64,000 nucleotides of DNA from Ooceraea biroi. Taxonomy: Eukaryota; Arthropoda; Insecta; Hymenoptera; Formicidae. The stretch lies in NCBI RefSeq assembly GCF_003672135.1, contig NC_039511.1, positions 2,816,464 to 2,880,463 of the forward strand. The letters run 5' to 3'. Under the pieces are notes generated by a model, which saw nothing but the letters and a program-made list of their open reading frames with translations, was not told the origin of the DNA and made no database searches. Position numbers and translations under genes: made by a program. Of this stretch, positions 23,901 to 36,500 are shown piece by piece; position 1 is the stretch's first letter; every line of letters starts with the position of its first letter.

Positions 23901-26900
23901 TGATGAACAAGAGCTTATCCTTGCGCGATGCGCTCCAATGCGTTTATTCATGCGCCGTTCTATTAATAAATATAAAAGTTGCAGCACGTGATCTTCTGTG
24001 ATTACAGAGCCTCATTATCTTATACTGGAGTACGTTATGTACGGCAAACTGCTCGCGTATCTGCGCGACCACCGCACCAGGCAGTACTTTTACAACTTCA
24101 GCGAGGACTCTGCGGCCTTGACATCCAGGGATCTCACGGTTTTCGGATATTGCGTCGCCAGGGGCATGGAGTACCTTGCATCGAAAAAGGTACGTAACAC
24201 TTTCACCCGCGTTCGCCTTTTTGGGCGGCACCCGTAACATCGAAGCATAATAGCGTGCTAAATTAATTTTTTTTATTATCAATGACTTGTTTACGAACTG
24301 AAAATGTTCCTCGATGTTCGTCGACGTAACTAATTGTCATCTTCCTGCGAGAAGTTGGAAAAAAATCGCTTCAAGATCAACCACTGACGTCTACATGGCG
24401 ATTTGTTGCTCGCTAGTCTGTTCCTTCCTTTTTGGCGACGTGTGTGCGCGCTTCGTCGTCGATAGGATAGGATTGCCGAACACGAGAGGAAAGGAATCGC
24501 GATAAATTTTGAGGCGACACTTGGGCGATCGATGCAGTCCACCGTTTAAGGGGGGAGCCTGCTTTAGAACGCTGAAAATAAGGTATATTTTACGAATTGT
24601 TTTTGGAGAAACTATACAGTGGATCATTATAAAACTTTGATGCATTTATTAGTACATGTTTAAAGATAAAAAAATTATTTTTTGATTTGAATATATCGCT
24701 TGTAGAGTTCGTCCTGGAGAAATCTTAGTGCAGCCGCGTCGCCGGCATTGCAAATTGGTGAGCGTTCTCCTGCCTCCAAATTTCGTCTAAACTGAAAAAT
24801 TGAAATATCTTCTCGTTATTTATGAATTCCCATCGTCGATGAACCAAAGAGAGAAGAAAAAAGTTGAAAAGTGCCAAAATGGTGGAGCTTAGAACACAAA
24901 AGTACGATTTTTAGGCAAAGTTTTTGAACTTTTTCATGCAAAAATAATTGTTTAACTTAATGTTTTTATGAATATTAAAGGTTCATCGACGATGGGAATT
25001 CATAAATAACGAGAAAATATTTCAATTTTTCAGTTTGGATGAAATTTGGAGGCAGGAGAATGCTTACCAATTTACAATGCCGGCTGCACTAAGATGCCTC
25101 CAGGACGACCTCTACAGGCGATATATTCAAATAAAAAAATAATTTTTTTTATCTTTAAACATGTACTAATAAATGCATCAAAGTTTTATAATGATCCGCT
25201 GTATAGTTTCTCCAAAAAAAATTCGTAAAATTATACCTTATTTTCAACGTTCTAAAGCAGGCTCCCCCCTTAAAATGTGCAGATGTCCTCCTCGTTAATC
25301 CCCGCGCGATTAGGGATTCGCAAAAGCGAAATCGTCGAATCGTTGATTATTTGACGTATTTAAAGTTACATTGATATTCGAATGTAGCTTAAAACAGAAT
25401 CTTCAAAATGTTCTTTTTTACTGCGATATTTTATCGTAATAATTTTGGTTATATTTTAGAGCTGTTTAAATGTCGCAAATCTCGTTGTTTATTCATATGC
25501 ATGAGCCTACGCTTCCTGTAAAGCATACAGTAATTCCTTAAATCACGAATGTTTATCGCTCGCGAGATTGCCGCCACGTAGCGCATATTTAACAACTTTC
25601 ATGGCCAGCTTTTAATGCAGCCCCGTTCGTGCATTTAAGAAATATGGAGAACGGTTCCTCTCGTGCGCGATGTAGATTGGCATAGCTACGGTTACGGTGA
25701 TGCGAGCGTAAGAATTAATGCGCATAGTAATGCACGGTTGTACCATCTCCGCGGTTAGGTCGCGCTTCGGAATGCGATTTTAATATTTCTCCTTTACGAT
25801 CGCGGAAGAGATCGTTCCATTCGGAGCATTTACGGCTTCGAGGAGCATTCTCGATAATACCTTATAGCGCGATTTTTCCACCGGGATCGGACCAATGACT
25901 CCAATTTAAGAAGCTGGGGCTCATAAACATATGTCGTACGTGTCCTGAGCGATAAAAGATTGCTAACAGAAACAGATGAAAATAATTTGCACAGTTCTTT
26001 CTTTCTTTCTTGTTCGGTTCGTGAGAAATCATCGAAGATGAGAGTCCTTCGAACATCCGTCTACGTGTTTGGCAAACAACACGTTAATGATGTTTAATCT
26101 CAAACATTTTCGTGCACGCTCGTAAAACTTGCATCGCTCCATCGAAGTTGAGATCTGTGTCACTGGGTAAAGATTAAGTTTTGTTTCTCGTGAGGAACGA
26201 GTTCGAGGATACGTTCATTCGCCGCTTCTTCGTCCGGGCCGAAAGCGATAAACTTAATGGTATTTTTTCCACGCATATTTGATGAATTTAATTGAAATTA
26301 AAACAAGACATATACAAGCAGAATATGCGAATAAAAATTTTGTATTATTCGCGTATCGTTGAGAAAATGTTAACTTTACAGGAGTGTTCGTTATACTTTT
26401 CTTTAATTTCAGAAATATTGTTAAAAATTCTTTTTAATTATATTCTTTTCTGAATTCTTGTAAAGCTCGTGACGCATTTAGCACATGCGTTTCCAGTTAT
26501 GTATAAACGACGTATTTTGTTTTTCTCCGAAACTCATTCAATTTATATTCGTATAGTAAACAGGAATTAACATAACGTCGATGTGAAGTTTCTCATGTTT
26601 TGTCATGATACACCTGCTACGAATCAGCGAACCGGATCCGAAAAATTTAGCAAATGTTTCCTGTAAACACTCGAGCCGAAAATCGCGCGCGCAGCTCATC
26701 GATGTCAATTTATTCCGCGCTCGATGCGCCTTATCGATTAAAACAGACCGAAATTCTTGCGAACGATCAGGCAAATATTTTTTTCGCGGTTCGTTCAGAA
26801 CAGCTTGTCCTCGTACGTAATATCTCAACGTAACGTAAGAGGAAGAGGAAAATTTGCGAGCGCGGATCGTTTCTGAAACAATATAGCGATTTTAAGGACG

Positions 26901-28715
26901 CTTCTGGGCAATTAGTGACAATTAGGCGAACGGAGAGCCAAACTCCGTCGTGAGCGCCTGATCATTCCCGAACGTCGAATTATCAGCTTCCGTTGTATAA
27001 TAGCTTCTCGGAAATAACTCTGTAAAAATAATTCTCTCGAGTTAATAGACAATTACGTAGACGCTAAATGATAGTGCGCGCGTGCCGTACCAGCTGCGGA
27101 TATGCGTGGATGCGTCTTAGATTTGCATGCTCTGCACATTCAAGCAGAATGCGCAGCTGTGCGATGTTTCGTAACATCACGTTTGCGTCACCAAACCGTA
27201 ATAATTATTATTTAGATCCTTTTTTTTCTTTGCGACTTTCAGAATCATTCGGAGTCGACGGAATATTTAAAACCGTCGCTCGTTTGAGTACGAAACGACG
27301 ATCGACCGAAAACGCAATTAATAATAATAGTAGTCTACCGCTAATTGTGGGTACGACGCAAGCATCATAATTTCTAATCAAATTACGTGCACCCTGACAT
27401 TTCAAAATTTATACCGTACTATTTGCCTTTTCACAACGCTGACAGACGGCCGCGGACGTTTCCTTCAGACGACATTTCCAACTGTCGCGTGACAATCCGG
27501 AGCTTGTCAGCTCTAATTTTATATTCTCGGCTACTCGATCTTCCCAGAAATCCTTACTTCCGGTAGCCGAATACTCATCTGCGGATTGACGTCGCTAGAT
27601 TTACCGGATCTGCTAACGAGCGTCTGGTTCATGCTTCGCGGAGGCAATATTTGTCCTGGCAGACACACCGGTCGTGTCTCCGCGTTGTCTCTGTCTTTGT
27701 CGCCGATCCCGTTCTGTCGTCCCGCTCCAAGATTCAAGGCTGAGTTTTTCTCGGAGCGACACGGAGCTGCGCCTGTAACACCGTGTAATTTCCCATCGGC
27801 CGACCGACCGGCCGACCGACCCATAAGCAATCGCACACGTAATGGGACATGTACCTCGCAGGTCGTTTCATCACTCGTTCTCTCTGCTCTGTGCAGATCA
27901 TCCACCGTGACCTCGCCGCCAGAAACGTCCTCGTGGATCACAACAAGCTCTGCAAGATCGCCGACTTCGGCATGTCGAGGTTCGCCAACGAGGACGGCGA
28001 GGTGATCGAGACCAGGCACGGCAGGAACGCCCTGCCCATCCGATGGATGGCACCGGAGTCCTTGATCTACTCCCTCTTCACGACGAAGACCGATGTTTGG
28101 AGCTTCGGGATCCTCATGTGGGAGATCGTCACTCTAGGTAAGGCTTCCTTTCTTCGCATCACGTCTGGCCGACCGTCGAATGTCAACTTGAGCCTGTAGA
28201 TTTATCAGAATTAACAACTTGTGAAACAGCTGAGACCACGGAGCGCGACTATCGCGATTTTTTCTCCACATCGATTACCTTATCATTGTATCAGTTAAAA
28301 GCGTAAAAGCCTGCGCGCGCCCGTTTCGTACCTTGTTGGGCACGCAGCGAGTCAGTACGCCGCGGTTCGGTGTATCATGCGCGCGGTAGCTTCTACCCTA
28401 CCGCGGCTTATCGTGCCGACATCCCGACGTAATGATGGTACCACCTTACGTGCTCTTCCGCTTGCAGGCTCGACACCGTACCCGGATATGACGGCGCGGG
28501 AGGTCATGCGGAACGTGCACAACGGCTACCGGCTGGAGAGACCTTCGCACTGCCGAAGCGAGCTCTTCAGGGTGATATCCCGATGTTGGCACGCCGACCC
28601 CGACCGCAGGCCGGAATTCCAGACCCTACGCAGGGATCTCGCCCAGCTGCTCGAGGACAACATGAACGGCCACTACGTGGACCTCGAGAGCTTCGCTTCC
28701 GAGCGCACCGACTGA
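11115..28715 (+). CDS. Cad96Ca: Receptor tyrosine kinase, Cad96Ca/Stitcher-like (5' partial; 7 exons seen)
   Basis: Single-pass receptor tyrosine kinase. Exons: 11115-14986, 17235-17360, 17785-17895, 18420-18606, 24008-24189, 27897-28137 and 28468-28715. All introns are GT/AG and the phases join into one frame of about 1,654 codons ending in TGA. Order of parts: long Ser/Thr/Gln-rich ectodomain, one membrane helix (14888-14960), Pro-rich juxtamembrane stretch, then a full kinase with LGQGNFG glycine loop, VAVK lysine, HRDLAARN catalytic loop, DFG, WMAPE, and a tail with YVDL. The kinase matches the fly Cad96Ca (Stitcher) type in phrases such as LLGCCT, LPIRWM, WSFGILMWEIVTLGSTPYP and VM.NV..GYRLE.P.HCR. 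Stitcher acts in epidermal wound repair in flies, and a moth Cad96Ca has been proposed to take part in juvenile hormone signalling. Odd points: I see no cadherin repeat and no activation-loop tyrosine. The exon with the start codon and signal peptide is not identified. Kinase identity is near certain; orthology to Cad96Ca is likely. Confidence 0.85.
14987..17234 (+). other. RTK intron
   Basis: GTACTG to GCAG. It contains the ATCGG-rich palindromic element at 16548-16732 and nothing else recognised. Confidence 0.75.
16548..16732. mobile_element. Short palindromic element rich in ATCGG/CCGAT
   Basis: The ends GAGAAAAATTTTCATCGG and CCGATGAAAAATTTTTCTC are inverted repeats extending through ATAAACCGATTA. 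The interior repeats GGATATATCCGAT and ATCGGACATATCCGAT. The exact ends and target duplication are unclear. It lies in the first visible RTK intron. Confidence 0.6.
17235..17360 (+). CDS. Cad96Ca: RTK exon: juxtamembrane segment
   Basis: Acceptor GCAG at 17231-17234 and donor TTG|GTGAGA. The exon is 42 codons, phase 0 at both ends. It begins VLEESDTSS and ends PRIQHL. It links the membrane helix to the kinase and has no recognisable domain. Confidence 0.8.
17361..18419 (+). other. Two short RTK introns around exon 17785-17895
   Basis: 17361-17784 and 17896-18419 are ordinary GT/AG introns with no features seen. Confidence 0.8.
17785..17895 (+). CDS. Cad96Ca: RTK exon: Pro-rich linker and glycine-rich loop
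   Basis: 37 codons, phase 0-0, acceptor GTGCAG and donor CAG|GTGAGG. It encodes a short proline run (KPPPPPSPE), the WEF motif that commonly begins receptor kinases, and the nucleotide-binding loop LGQGNFGQ at 17872-17895. Confidence 0.9.
18420..18606 (+). CDS. Cad96Ca: RTK exon: VAVK lysine and alpha-C helix
   Basis: It follows on from the glycine loop as VWKAEA. The ATP-binding lysine is at 18483-18485 (VAVKTVKE) and the alpha-C glutamate lies in RELEIMKQL. The exon ends in NVVTLLGCCTEE, with donor GAAG|GTAGGT in phase 1. Confidence 0.9.
18607..24007 (+). other. RTK intron, 5.4 kb
   Basis: GTAGGT to ATTACAG. AT-rich, no exon seen; it contains the 80-nt hairpin at 20958-21037. Confidence 0.75.
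20958..21037 (+). ncRNA. 80-nt hairpin, miRNA-precursor-like (candidate only)
   Basis: GGGTGTGGGCC pairs perfectly with GGCCCACACCC at the base. The stem continues with AGGGACCTTTTCG against CGAAAAGTTCCT around a small bulge, leaving a loop of roughly 20 bases. Size and shape fit a miRNA precursor, but I recognise no known miRNA seed. It could also be a small MITE remnant. It is in the RTK intron 18607-24007. Confidence 0.25.
24008..24189 (+). CDS. Cad96Ca: RTK exon: hinge and kinase C-lobe start
   Basis: Acceptor ATTACAG and donor AAAAAG|GTACGT. It reads EPHYLILEYVMYGKL (hinge) and ends GMEYLASKK, directly before the catalytic loop. The intron before it is 5.4 kb. Confidence 0.9.
24190..27896 (+). 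other. RTK intron, 3.7 kb
   Basis: GTACGT to GTGCAG. It contains foldback copy 2 (24550-25269). A short GACCGACCGGCC-type repeat occurs near 27800. Confidence 0.75.
24550..25269. mobile_element. TTAA-flanked foldback element, copy 2 (inverted, in RTK intron)
   Basis: Same tips and TTAA flanks (24546-24549 and 25270-25273). It matches copy 1 closely along its length but in the opposite orientation: the GGCGACGCGGC-type insertion is in the left arm here and in the right arm of copy 1. It lies in the intron between the hinge exon and the catalytic-loop exon. Confidence 0.88.
27897..28137 (+). CDS. Cad96Ca: RTK exon: catalytic loop, DFG, activation segment, APE
   Basis: Acceptor TGTGCAG; the donor after CTAG is GTAAGG (phase 1). 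HRDLAARN is at 27903-27926, DFG starts at 27963 and APE ends at 28058. It continues WSFGILMWEIVTL. All catalytic residues expected of an active tyrosine kinase are present, but the DFG-to-APE segment has no tyrosine. Confidence 0.95.
28138..28467 (+). other. RTK intron, 330 bases
   Basis: GTAAGG to CTTGCAG, phase 1. Nothing else is seen. Confidence 0.85.
28468..28715 (+). CDS. Cad96Ca: RTK last exon: end of C-lobe and tail
   Basis: Acceptor CTTGCAG; the first two bases complete the Gly of TLGSTPYP. It has the usual CW..DP..RP motif (RCWHADPDRRPEF) and a short tail with a possible SH2-binding site, HYVDLE. TGA is at 28713-28715. Confidence 0.92.
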
Positions 28716-29097
28716 GACGCGGAACGAGGGAGGATTGGTCAGGCTCACCGAGAAGAGGAGAATCGTCATTCTCCGACCGCGAACGGGCGCGCGTTGGCAC
28801 GCGAGATCCGCGAGATCAGTTGCATCGGCGAGACTTCCTGGCGCGCTTGAGGGAGCGGGATGAAAAAGTATTTTTTCTGGGAGATCTGCACCGATGCGCT
28901 TGATCAGTGAAATCTGTCCAAGTTTCGCGTATCTTTGCGCGACGAAATAATCGCTCATTAGAACGACGAGGAAACGTCGAATCGTTACAGACTGCGTTGA
29001 TGATCGCAATCCGTCCGCACAAATTCGAATTCGTCCAATGTATTGTACTTATACGAGTCTGGAGTCGTCGTGCAATTATAGAGCGCCACGGCGACGC

Positions 29098-29098
<1 letters not shown>

Positions 29099-29138
<40 letters not shown>
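29099..29138. repeat. TA then CA dinucleotide microsatellite
   Basis: About thirteen TA units then about seven CA units. It runs directly into the CAGGGTGG end of the MITE that follows. Confidence 0.9.
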
Positions 29139-29139
<1 letters not shown>

Positions 29140-29576
29140 GGTGGCCCATTTTAATTTATACAGTCGATTTTTTAAAAAACTAAAAGAGATACGAAAAAAT
29201 GTTTCAGACATGTCACGATTTCGAAGGGGACATAAGATGATACCATTGGTTTGACCTTGAATAGTCCTTAAAATGATCTTCAAGATGAGTTTTGAGGACA
29301 TTTTAAGGACATAAGATGACATTTTTCGGAAAAATGTTTCAGACAAAAGTTACTTACTTTTCGATGGAGAATAAGAATCTGCAATAAAAAGTTGGGGTTT
29401 CAATTTAAGAAATTGAAGGTGATCTTCGCGTGACCTTCAAACGACTATTCAAGGTCAAACCAATGGTATCATCTTATGTCCCCCTTGAAATCGTGACATG
29501 TCTGTCTGAAACATTTTTTCGTATCTCTTTTAGTTTTTTAAAAAATCGACTGTATAAATTAAAATGGGCCACCCTG
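29137..29576. mobile_element. CAGGGTGGCCC MITE downstream of the RTK
   Basis: Inverted arms of about 130 bases (29137-29266 and 29446-29576) with tips CAGGGTGGCCCATTTTAATT. It lies in a TA/CA dinucleotide tract, with TA on the right. It starts about 420 bases past the RTK stop. An AATAAA at 29383-29388 inside it could serve the RTK transcript. Confidence 0.82.
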
Positions 29577-30514
29577 TATATATATATATGTAATGTTATA
29601 GTTGTGGATGAATTTTTATCGTTGGTGCTTCCACGATTCGTTGAAGTACGTGCGTAATTAATTGACGCGACTTTCCATTTGCGGAGCACACAGGAACGCT
29701 GTAACGCGCGATGCTGTGATAAATGACGAAAATGACGAAAAACAGTTTACGCGATCGAGATATTACAGCGCGACGAGAGTTCAATAGAGTCCGCGAAATA
29801 TAAGTATCTTCATCTCACTAGTATAGTGTCGTTGCGTAAGTAGGTGTTCTTAGCTAAACACGACGCGCCAATTGACGTTCGTCAATTCTTCGACATTTGC
29901 GTCTCGTGTATTTTTATTTATAAACGAAAAATGTGTTATAAAGGGGCAATACGATCGTGCACATATGTATCTACGCACTTTGGAGGCTTTAGTGTTGCGT
30001 AATACTCGACGTAAATTACGCTCGAGAAAGAATTTATCAGGCAAGAATTCGAACGTTGAATTCGAGACAATAAGCGGACGTTATTTCCGATAGCTCTGTA
30101 TCTTTTCAGGTCTTTTTGGTACTTATTTATTTTCTTTTGCATCGCGAAAATGTATGCATAGTCTTATTCTTCAAAACACGCATGAAAAGCGCTACAATCA
30201 TGGAAGGAATGAATTCTCTCGTCTTAAAGACTCGCAACGAGACTCATTCTGCATCGCGGCATTTGTACATATTGTATTCCTCGCGGTATATATATATACA
30301 TACATATACATAAACGCAAATATTGTATTCGCCGGAAATCAAAAGAAAATGTTTCCACTCTCCGAACCGCATTACTCTATCGTACATACACGTAATACTG
30401 TAATCATAATTATCGCTATTAATTAATCGTTGTTAGGCACGTACATCCCATGTGTTTCCGATCGGCGCGCCCGGCGCGTTTATTCTTAATCATTCTAGTC
30501 TTTCGCGACGCGCG

Positions 30515-30535
30515 TTTTTTTTTGGGGGGGGGGGG
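30515..30535. repeat. Homopolymer T then G run
   Basis: Nine T then twelve G. This is a likely sequencing-error hotspot. Confidence 0.85.
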
Positions 30536-33500
30536 CGACGATTGGTAATAATTTTATTCTCGCACGCCATTTTCTTCATTCTCTGCTTTTCGATGAGCGT
30601 TGCGAGCTCGCGCGAAATTTGCGGTGCCAGCGTCTCGTTGACGTTGACGATCGCTCTAAAGAGAACCGATTGAAACCCCACCACTGTCAGTTGATTATTG
30701 TACTAAGTATCTTTGTGTACCCTGCGTATCTGCTGTCGTTCATTACTCGAGACTTGGCTCTCGGATGTATTGCATTTCTTGGGCGTTATTTTTGCGAAAA
30801 AAAAGATGGTTGCGACCAACATTGTATGTAGACTCGATTGTATTAAGAATTTTTGTCAGTAAACGTAAGAAGACTTTATTTGATTTACATATCTTGTCAA
30901 TTAAACGGGAATCTCGCATTGGAGCGTTTAAAGCGCGCGTTTGCGTGTAACAACGCGCGGCAACTGCGCTCGTGGCTCGACAAAGGCGCGATGTAAATCA
31001 TCGCGTACGCATATAATAACATCTTCCGGCTGTCACTTCCTTCGTAAAATGTTTAAGATAAACGGCCTCGGAAACGCGAAAAATGACGGCGTGAATTATG
31101 GCGAGAAATCGCAGCCGCGAGTCGCGCGCGCGTACATTAATTATCTCCCCAGAGATCCGCGAGCGTTCTGTCGTAAAACACAATCTCGTTCGTTAATCCC
31201 GTCTCCTGCATGCTAAACTATTACACGCCGCATTCATAATTGTTCCACAGAAGACGCGAATAATCATTTCGACTTGGGGAGAAGAGACGTCTTGATCTCG
31301 GAGCTAAAGATGAAAGATTAGTCTATTGAAAATTTCAACAAGTTCGTTTTTTAATATTTTCACGTTGTCGACATGACGAATCTGGATCGTGAAAAGAATC
31401 CGGTAACAAAGGAAATTTCAGCCCAGCATTTTCTCCCTCCTGGAGGTATCCTGGACCGCCAGCCGGCCGGGCTGGAGGACGCTTCCTTCTTTTTCAATTA
31501 GAAGCCGCCGGCTTCACGCGAAGGCTGCACCTTCGGTCCGCGTGATTTATGAAATCGCGTCCGCGCGACGGACGCCGCAGATTTACTGCAACGGGATTAT
31601 GGATTTATGCGCGCGGACGCGCCGGACGAAGATAAAGGCGGAGGTATGCAAATACGTCCGGCGCGTTTTGCCAAAGTACGCGGACAAAACGGGAGGTGGA
31701 CGCTGGAGATTTACAGGTGCCATCGCACCGCACTCGAGAGGAGGAGTCAAGGTCGAAGGAATCAGATTTCCGACCGTGTCGCGCCCCGGCGACCGGGATA
31801 TCGATCCGACGATCGCCGTTTCTTGACACGAGGGCCCGCGAATGAGGCTGCTTCTTAATGGAATTAATTAAGACCTCCTCGCCTCTCGCCGTGGCGATTT
31901 GATTGAGGGACCACAGCAAAGCGCTGTAGTATCGACTCCCGTTTCTCGTAGTTGAAAGATAAATCTTTAAAAAGATTTTAGGAAGACTTTAAGAACAGTA
32001 GAAAGTAATATTTAAAAAAGGCAGATTTTAAAAATTTCGTATCTGTTTAAAAGAAGAATGCTAGAAAAAATTACTTTTAAAGACAGAAACGTTAAATCTT
32101 ACATTTAAAAATTTAGGATTATGGTAACTAACGTGTAGCATGGTGATTAACGTGTCATTTATACTCAGCATTTTTATTATGACACCTGAAAATTTTTAAA
32201 TGCCATCCTGAAAATCTTTGGAGCGTTTTTTACGCATTCACACGCGTTTAATCATGCAATTACTTCCTACGATCGCGATTGCTGCAAGCCACGTGAGCAA
32301 GCGAGCTTTTCTATCTTTAATAGCAGCAAGACCTCCATTCTTGGATTCGTCTCGAAGTTGTAAATATTCCTTCGCTCTCGTACGATGTCCACGATAGAGT
32401 GCACCCGCAACAACGATTTCGTCCTTGCTCGTTCCATGCGGTTGTCTTCGTGGCTCGCGGCTATGCAACGAGTGCAGCGTGTGTCCGGTGTTCCGGATCG
32501 TTATCGTAAATTGGATCGCATTCTTGAATTTCTCGAAACAACCATAAAACGTTGCAGGCTCGTTTATGGTTCCGAGCGGATCTCCTTACGCTCTCGATGA
32601 CGAAGCTGCGTGCTGGATTACACTGAAGAACGCGCGAGCGCAACGTTGAGCTCCAGTCGAGCCGATATTCTCTCCGAAAATCGAAAATTTACCTGCCGTT
32701 GTTTCCGATTTTATCAAGTAAATAGTACCGTGAAAAAGCAACAAAAGTGGGAGAGATTCAACGGTCTTCGTCATTCGAGCGTGATACTGCGCTTTTCTGC
32801 ATATCAAATAGGCGAGATTGGCACCTCGCTGACCTTCCCAGATGATACGTCATGTATGCCCATGATCATCGGCTGATGACGATGGTTTCTAAAATAGAGA
32901 AACTAATCGTGTTTTCATCGTACTTTCGAAAGTTCAATTAAATGAAACTTTAAGATGAAGACGAACGATTTTTACATTGACGTCGATTGACGTACTAAAC
33001 GGACACACGCGATTTTTCAGATATCCAGCAATAATCATAAATTATAATCATGTGACACTCTCTTCTCGCATTTTATATGGCCAAATAATAACACTATATA
33101 ACCGAGAAATCCCGCATCAATCTCACGGTGAAACGGAAGAACTTATTAATAAACAGTTAGAAATCTGATCAAAACGAGTTAAATGCAAAACACGCGCGAA
33201 TCTGATCTATTGTATGCATTTACATTTTATTTCCTTTCTTTCTTATTTTGCATTTATAGTTTTTACTTTTTATCTACTTTATACTTTTGTCCCTCATCTT
33301 TGCATCTGCATCTATTTATCTTTCCGCTGTGATTGACCACCAAACGAGTCTTCTGAAGTCTTCGATCATTAGAATTGTCGGAAATTATTGATGATGTATC
33401 ATTTCTCAGAGGCCACGGCTCAATTTCATCAGAGTTGCAACGCATGCATGTGGTTGCGCCGAGAATGCCGACGTCGGGCGGCTATCTTTAGCGAAAGACT

Positions 33501-36500
33501 TTCGCCGCAGAATCTGCCGAGAGCTTCACGCGGCGATAATAACCCTCGCGCCTGTGCTCGGGCACCTTTCTAATCCATAAAGGAGCCAAGAATCGAAGCG
33601 CGATCAAAGGAAGACCCAAAGACAGAACCGCGTTCCACTTTCATTCATAACGCCACCCAATACAACCCACTTGGCTCCTTTTTCTTCTGTTTTTCTCACA
33701 GGTGCTTGTCATCGTGGTCGTTTAGAAATCGAACCATATATAGCTGAATAGCGTCTTCACGCTGACTCATAATTCCGTTTTGTTTTTTTTTTGGCACAGC
33801 TGATTAGAATACTGATGTAGTCGGAATATTAGAATACGAGATTAGACATGAGATAAGTCGTGCATGTTCTACTTTAATTTTTATGAGTATAAACAAGCTC
33901 CAGCTTCAACAATTTTACAGTTACATGGTTGAACATTTTAGAAACTGGAAGACAATGACAATGTCAGAACATGACAATGTTTTATTTCATAACGGATAAT
34001 GCCACGTGAAGAATTGATGATGGATAACTCTGGATCTCATTTCTGAGACTATAGTATTCTCACTTACGCCTTTTCGGTAACAAATACATATTTTCGCTCA
34101 ATGTTTCCTGCAGGTTGATTTATTACCGCAATATAATGGATCTTACTTCGCGCAGTTCTAATCAGCGTGATTTTGCGGACGTGAGAATTCGTAATAGGCG
34201 ACCCACATTTTCTGATTGCGACTCTTCTGCGCCGACGGCGTTTCACCTGTCCGCGATTCGGCCGCGAGTCCGGAAAGGGAAGAAGGAACGAGACGATCAG
34301 ATTTTCGAAGCGGCGAATTATAATAAAAATGAGAGTAAACCTGTTTCCGGGACCGCCAGCGTCACGTGAGAGTGTGGTTTGCGGAATCATTTATCCCCGA
34401 CGATACTTCGTATTTAGAAAAAGAAAACGGAAGTATGAATAAGTTATTTTGGGACGCATCAAGCGATTCCTCGGTTAAGATATTTTTACACGAATTTAAA
34501 TCTATGTGTTTTCTTTTTCACGATATTTTGACGTATATGTGTTTAAATGTCTTTTCAAACAATTATCATAATTAGCAAAACTTTCTGGTAAGTGGATTCT
34601 CTTTCGCTTTCCGACCATTTCATGTTCCCACGCTAGCTTGATACCCGAATTTACGTTCTCACGGTTTAGAGCGTTTACCGTTGATTCGTTTACTACTTTT
34701 TGCGCAGACTTATGTAATCCGCGACTTAATGCCGATTTATGTTCGGCAGAAGACCCGTTGCAATCCTGATGTCTGTGTTTGTACGTGTATGTGTGGTACA
34801 TCAATCAATCTGCCTGTCGATCACCTTATAAAGCGACGGGAGAAGCCGACAAAGGAGCATTCACAAACGATATAAATTATCTGGACAAATGCATTTTTGT
34901 AATGAATTTTAAATGACACTAATGGTAAAATTTTTATTTTCATATTTTGCTTTACATCTCATAAAATGATATTTATTTTGCAAACTAAAGTCTTGAAAAG
35001 TGCTCTCTTACCGATCATATGATCTTGAGTTGCTCTCTTTTTTAACGATTGATCAATCAAACGTGTTTGTTCCATCAACTTAATTCTCTCGAGAGTCTAA
35101 TAATTGAATTACAACGCAGCTGCGATTTGAAATCGATGTCGTACGACGGGCGGTAAAAGACTCTCTAAGGCCTCATTTAGCGCGTCCCTTATTCCATAAT
35201 ACTTATCCTCTCAGGAAAGTAGGTTGGTGGTAATCCTTAATATCGCGCGTGGCTAATTTCGCGTTTTACTTCTGCGAAACAATTTAACCGCGCGCTTAAA
35301 TTGTTAAAACCAAATAAACGTCTTATGGCGATGCCATGCGTATTGCCACCATGGCAGCCGCATATAGTTGCTACTGACTTCGCCAACCAAAGACACTTAA
35401 TGCCTGCTATCGAGATGCCATTCGCGCGTAGCGTAAAACCGTCGCTTTCACCCCTTCCGCTGTCATCAAGCAGCTGCCATTAGAAACGAAGTGTGCAAGG
35501 GGACCGAGGACCAATCTCAAATGAAGTGAATTTCGGGCGCAGCATCGCTTCCAAGAAAAAGAAAGTCCACCTTGACGTAAGAGGTCCTAGACCCGACCGT
35601 CAATTCCTGCCATTCCGTTGCAAATTGCCTGAACGAAAACATAAGCGTAATGCGTGACTTTCTGCGTTCGACTTACGTTCGAGTACTAGGTTCGGATTTT
35701 TTGTTGATAAAAATGGTGTCTTTGATGCGTTTGATATGTAATTTTGCAAATTACAACGTTGAGAGGAAATATTTGTGGAGTTTCAAGGAATTACGGTATT
35801 CGATTGTCATTTTGCGGTACAAATTATAATTGCGCGAGGTACTCGGTTTTTTCTATTAAGTAAATTCATTTGCAGGAGAAAGAGGAGTCTCATAATTAAT
35901 TCTTAAAAGGTATTAATTAAAGAGCGCGCATATGATATACATATATTTAAATCGTCTTTCAGATACATAAGGAGATTTCGCAAAAAATGCGGGAATTAAG
36001 AAACTCATATCGTCGTAAATGCGCTCACGACAATCATAATGAATACGAAATATAATTAACGTGAGAAAGCGTTTTTGCGCGACTCGACTCGTCTAATCCT
36101 AGCGCGATTTCATCGCGCCTCTAAGTGTCTCGTGTCGAAATGCATGTAGACTTTACTACGTATGCAAAATAATCACTTTCGCCGTTTACTTTTTCGCGCG
36201 TGGATATTACATAGATCACTTGATATTATAGAACCTGGTGTGTGCTTTCAAAGCAATTATAAATGATTTAATCTGAGGCGAGAAAGTCTGCGATTACAAT
36301 TTGCGATTGCCTCTAATGTCAATATAATATTATACAATTCATTTTTAATGTTCCTTCTGAAAAAATTAATCTTTTATCTTTTAAAATTATCTTTTATAAA
36401 ATATATTTTTCCTCGAACAGATTTAATACTCAAAGTTTTTGTAGAACGTTAAATTGAACGTGGATCGCGTAAATATAAAAAATTCTTAAATTCATGAACG

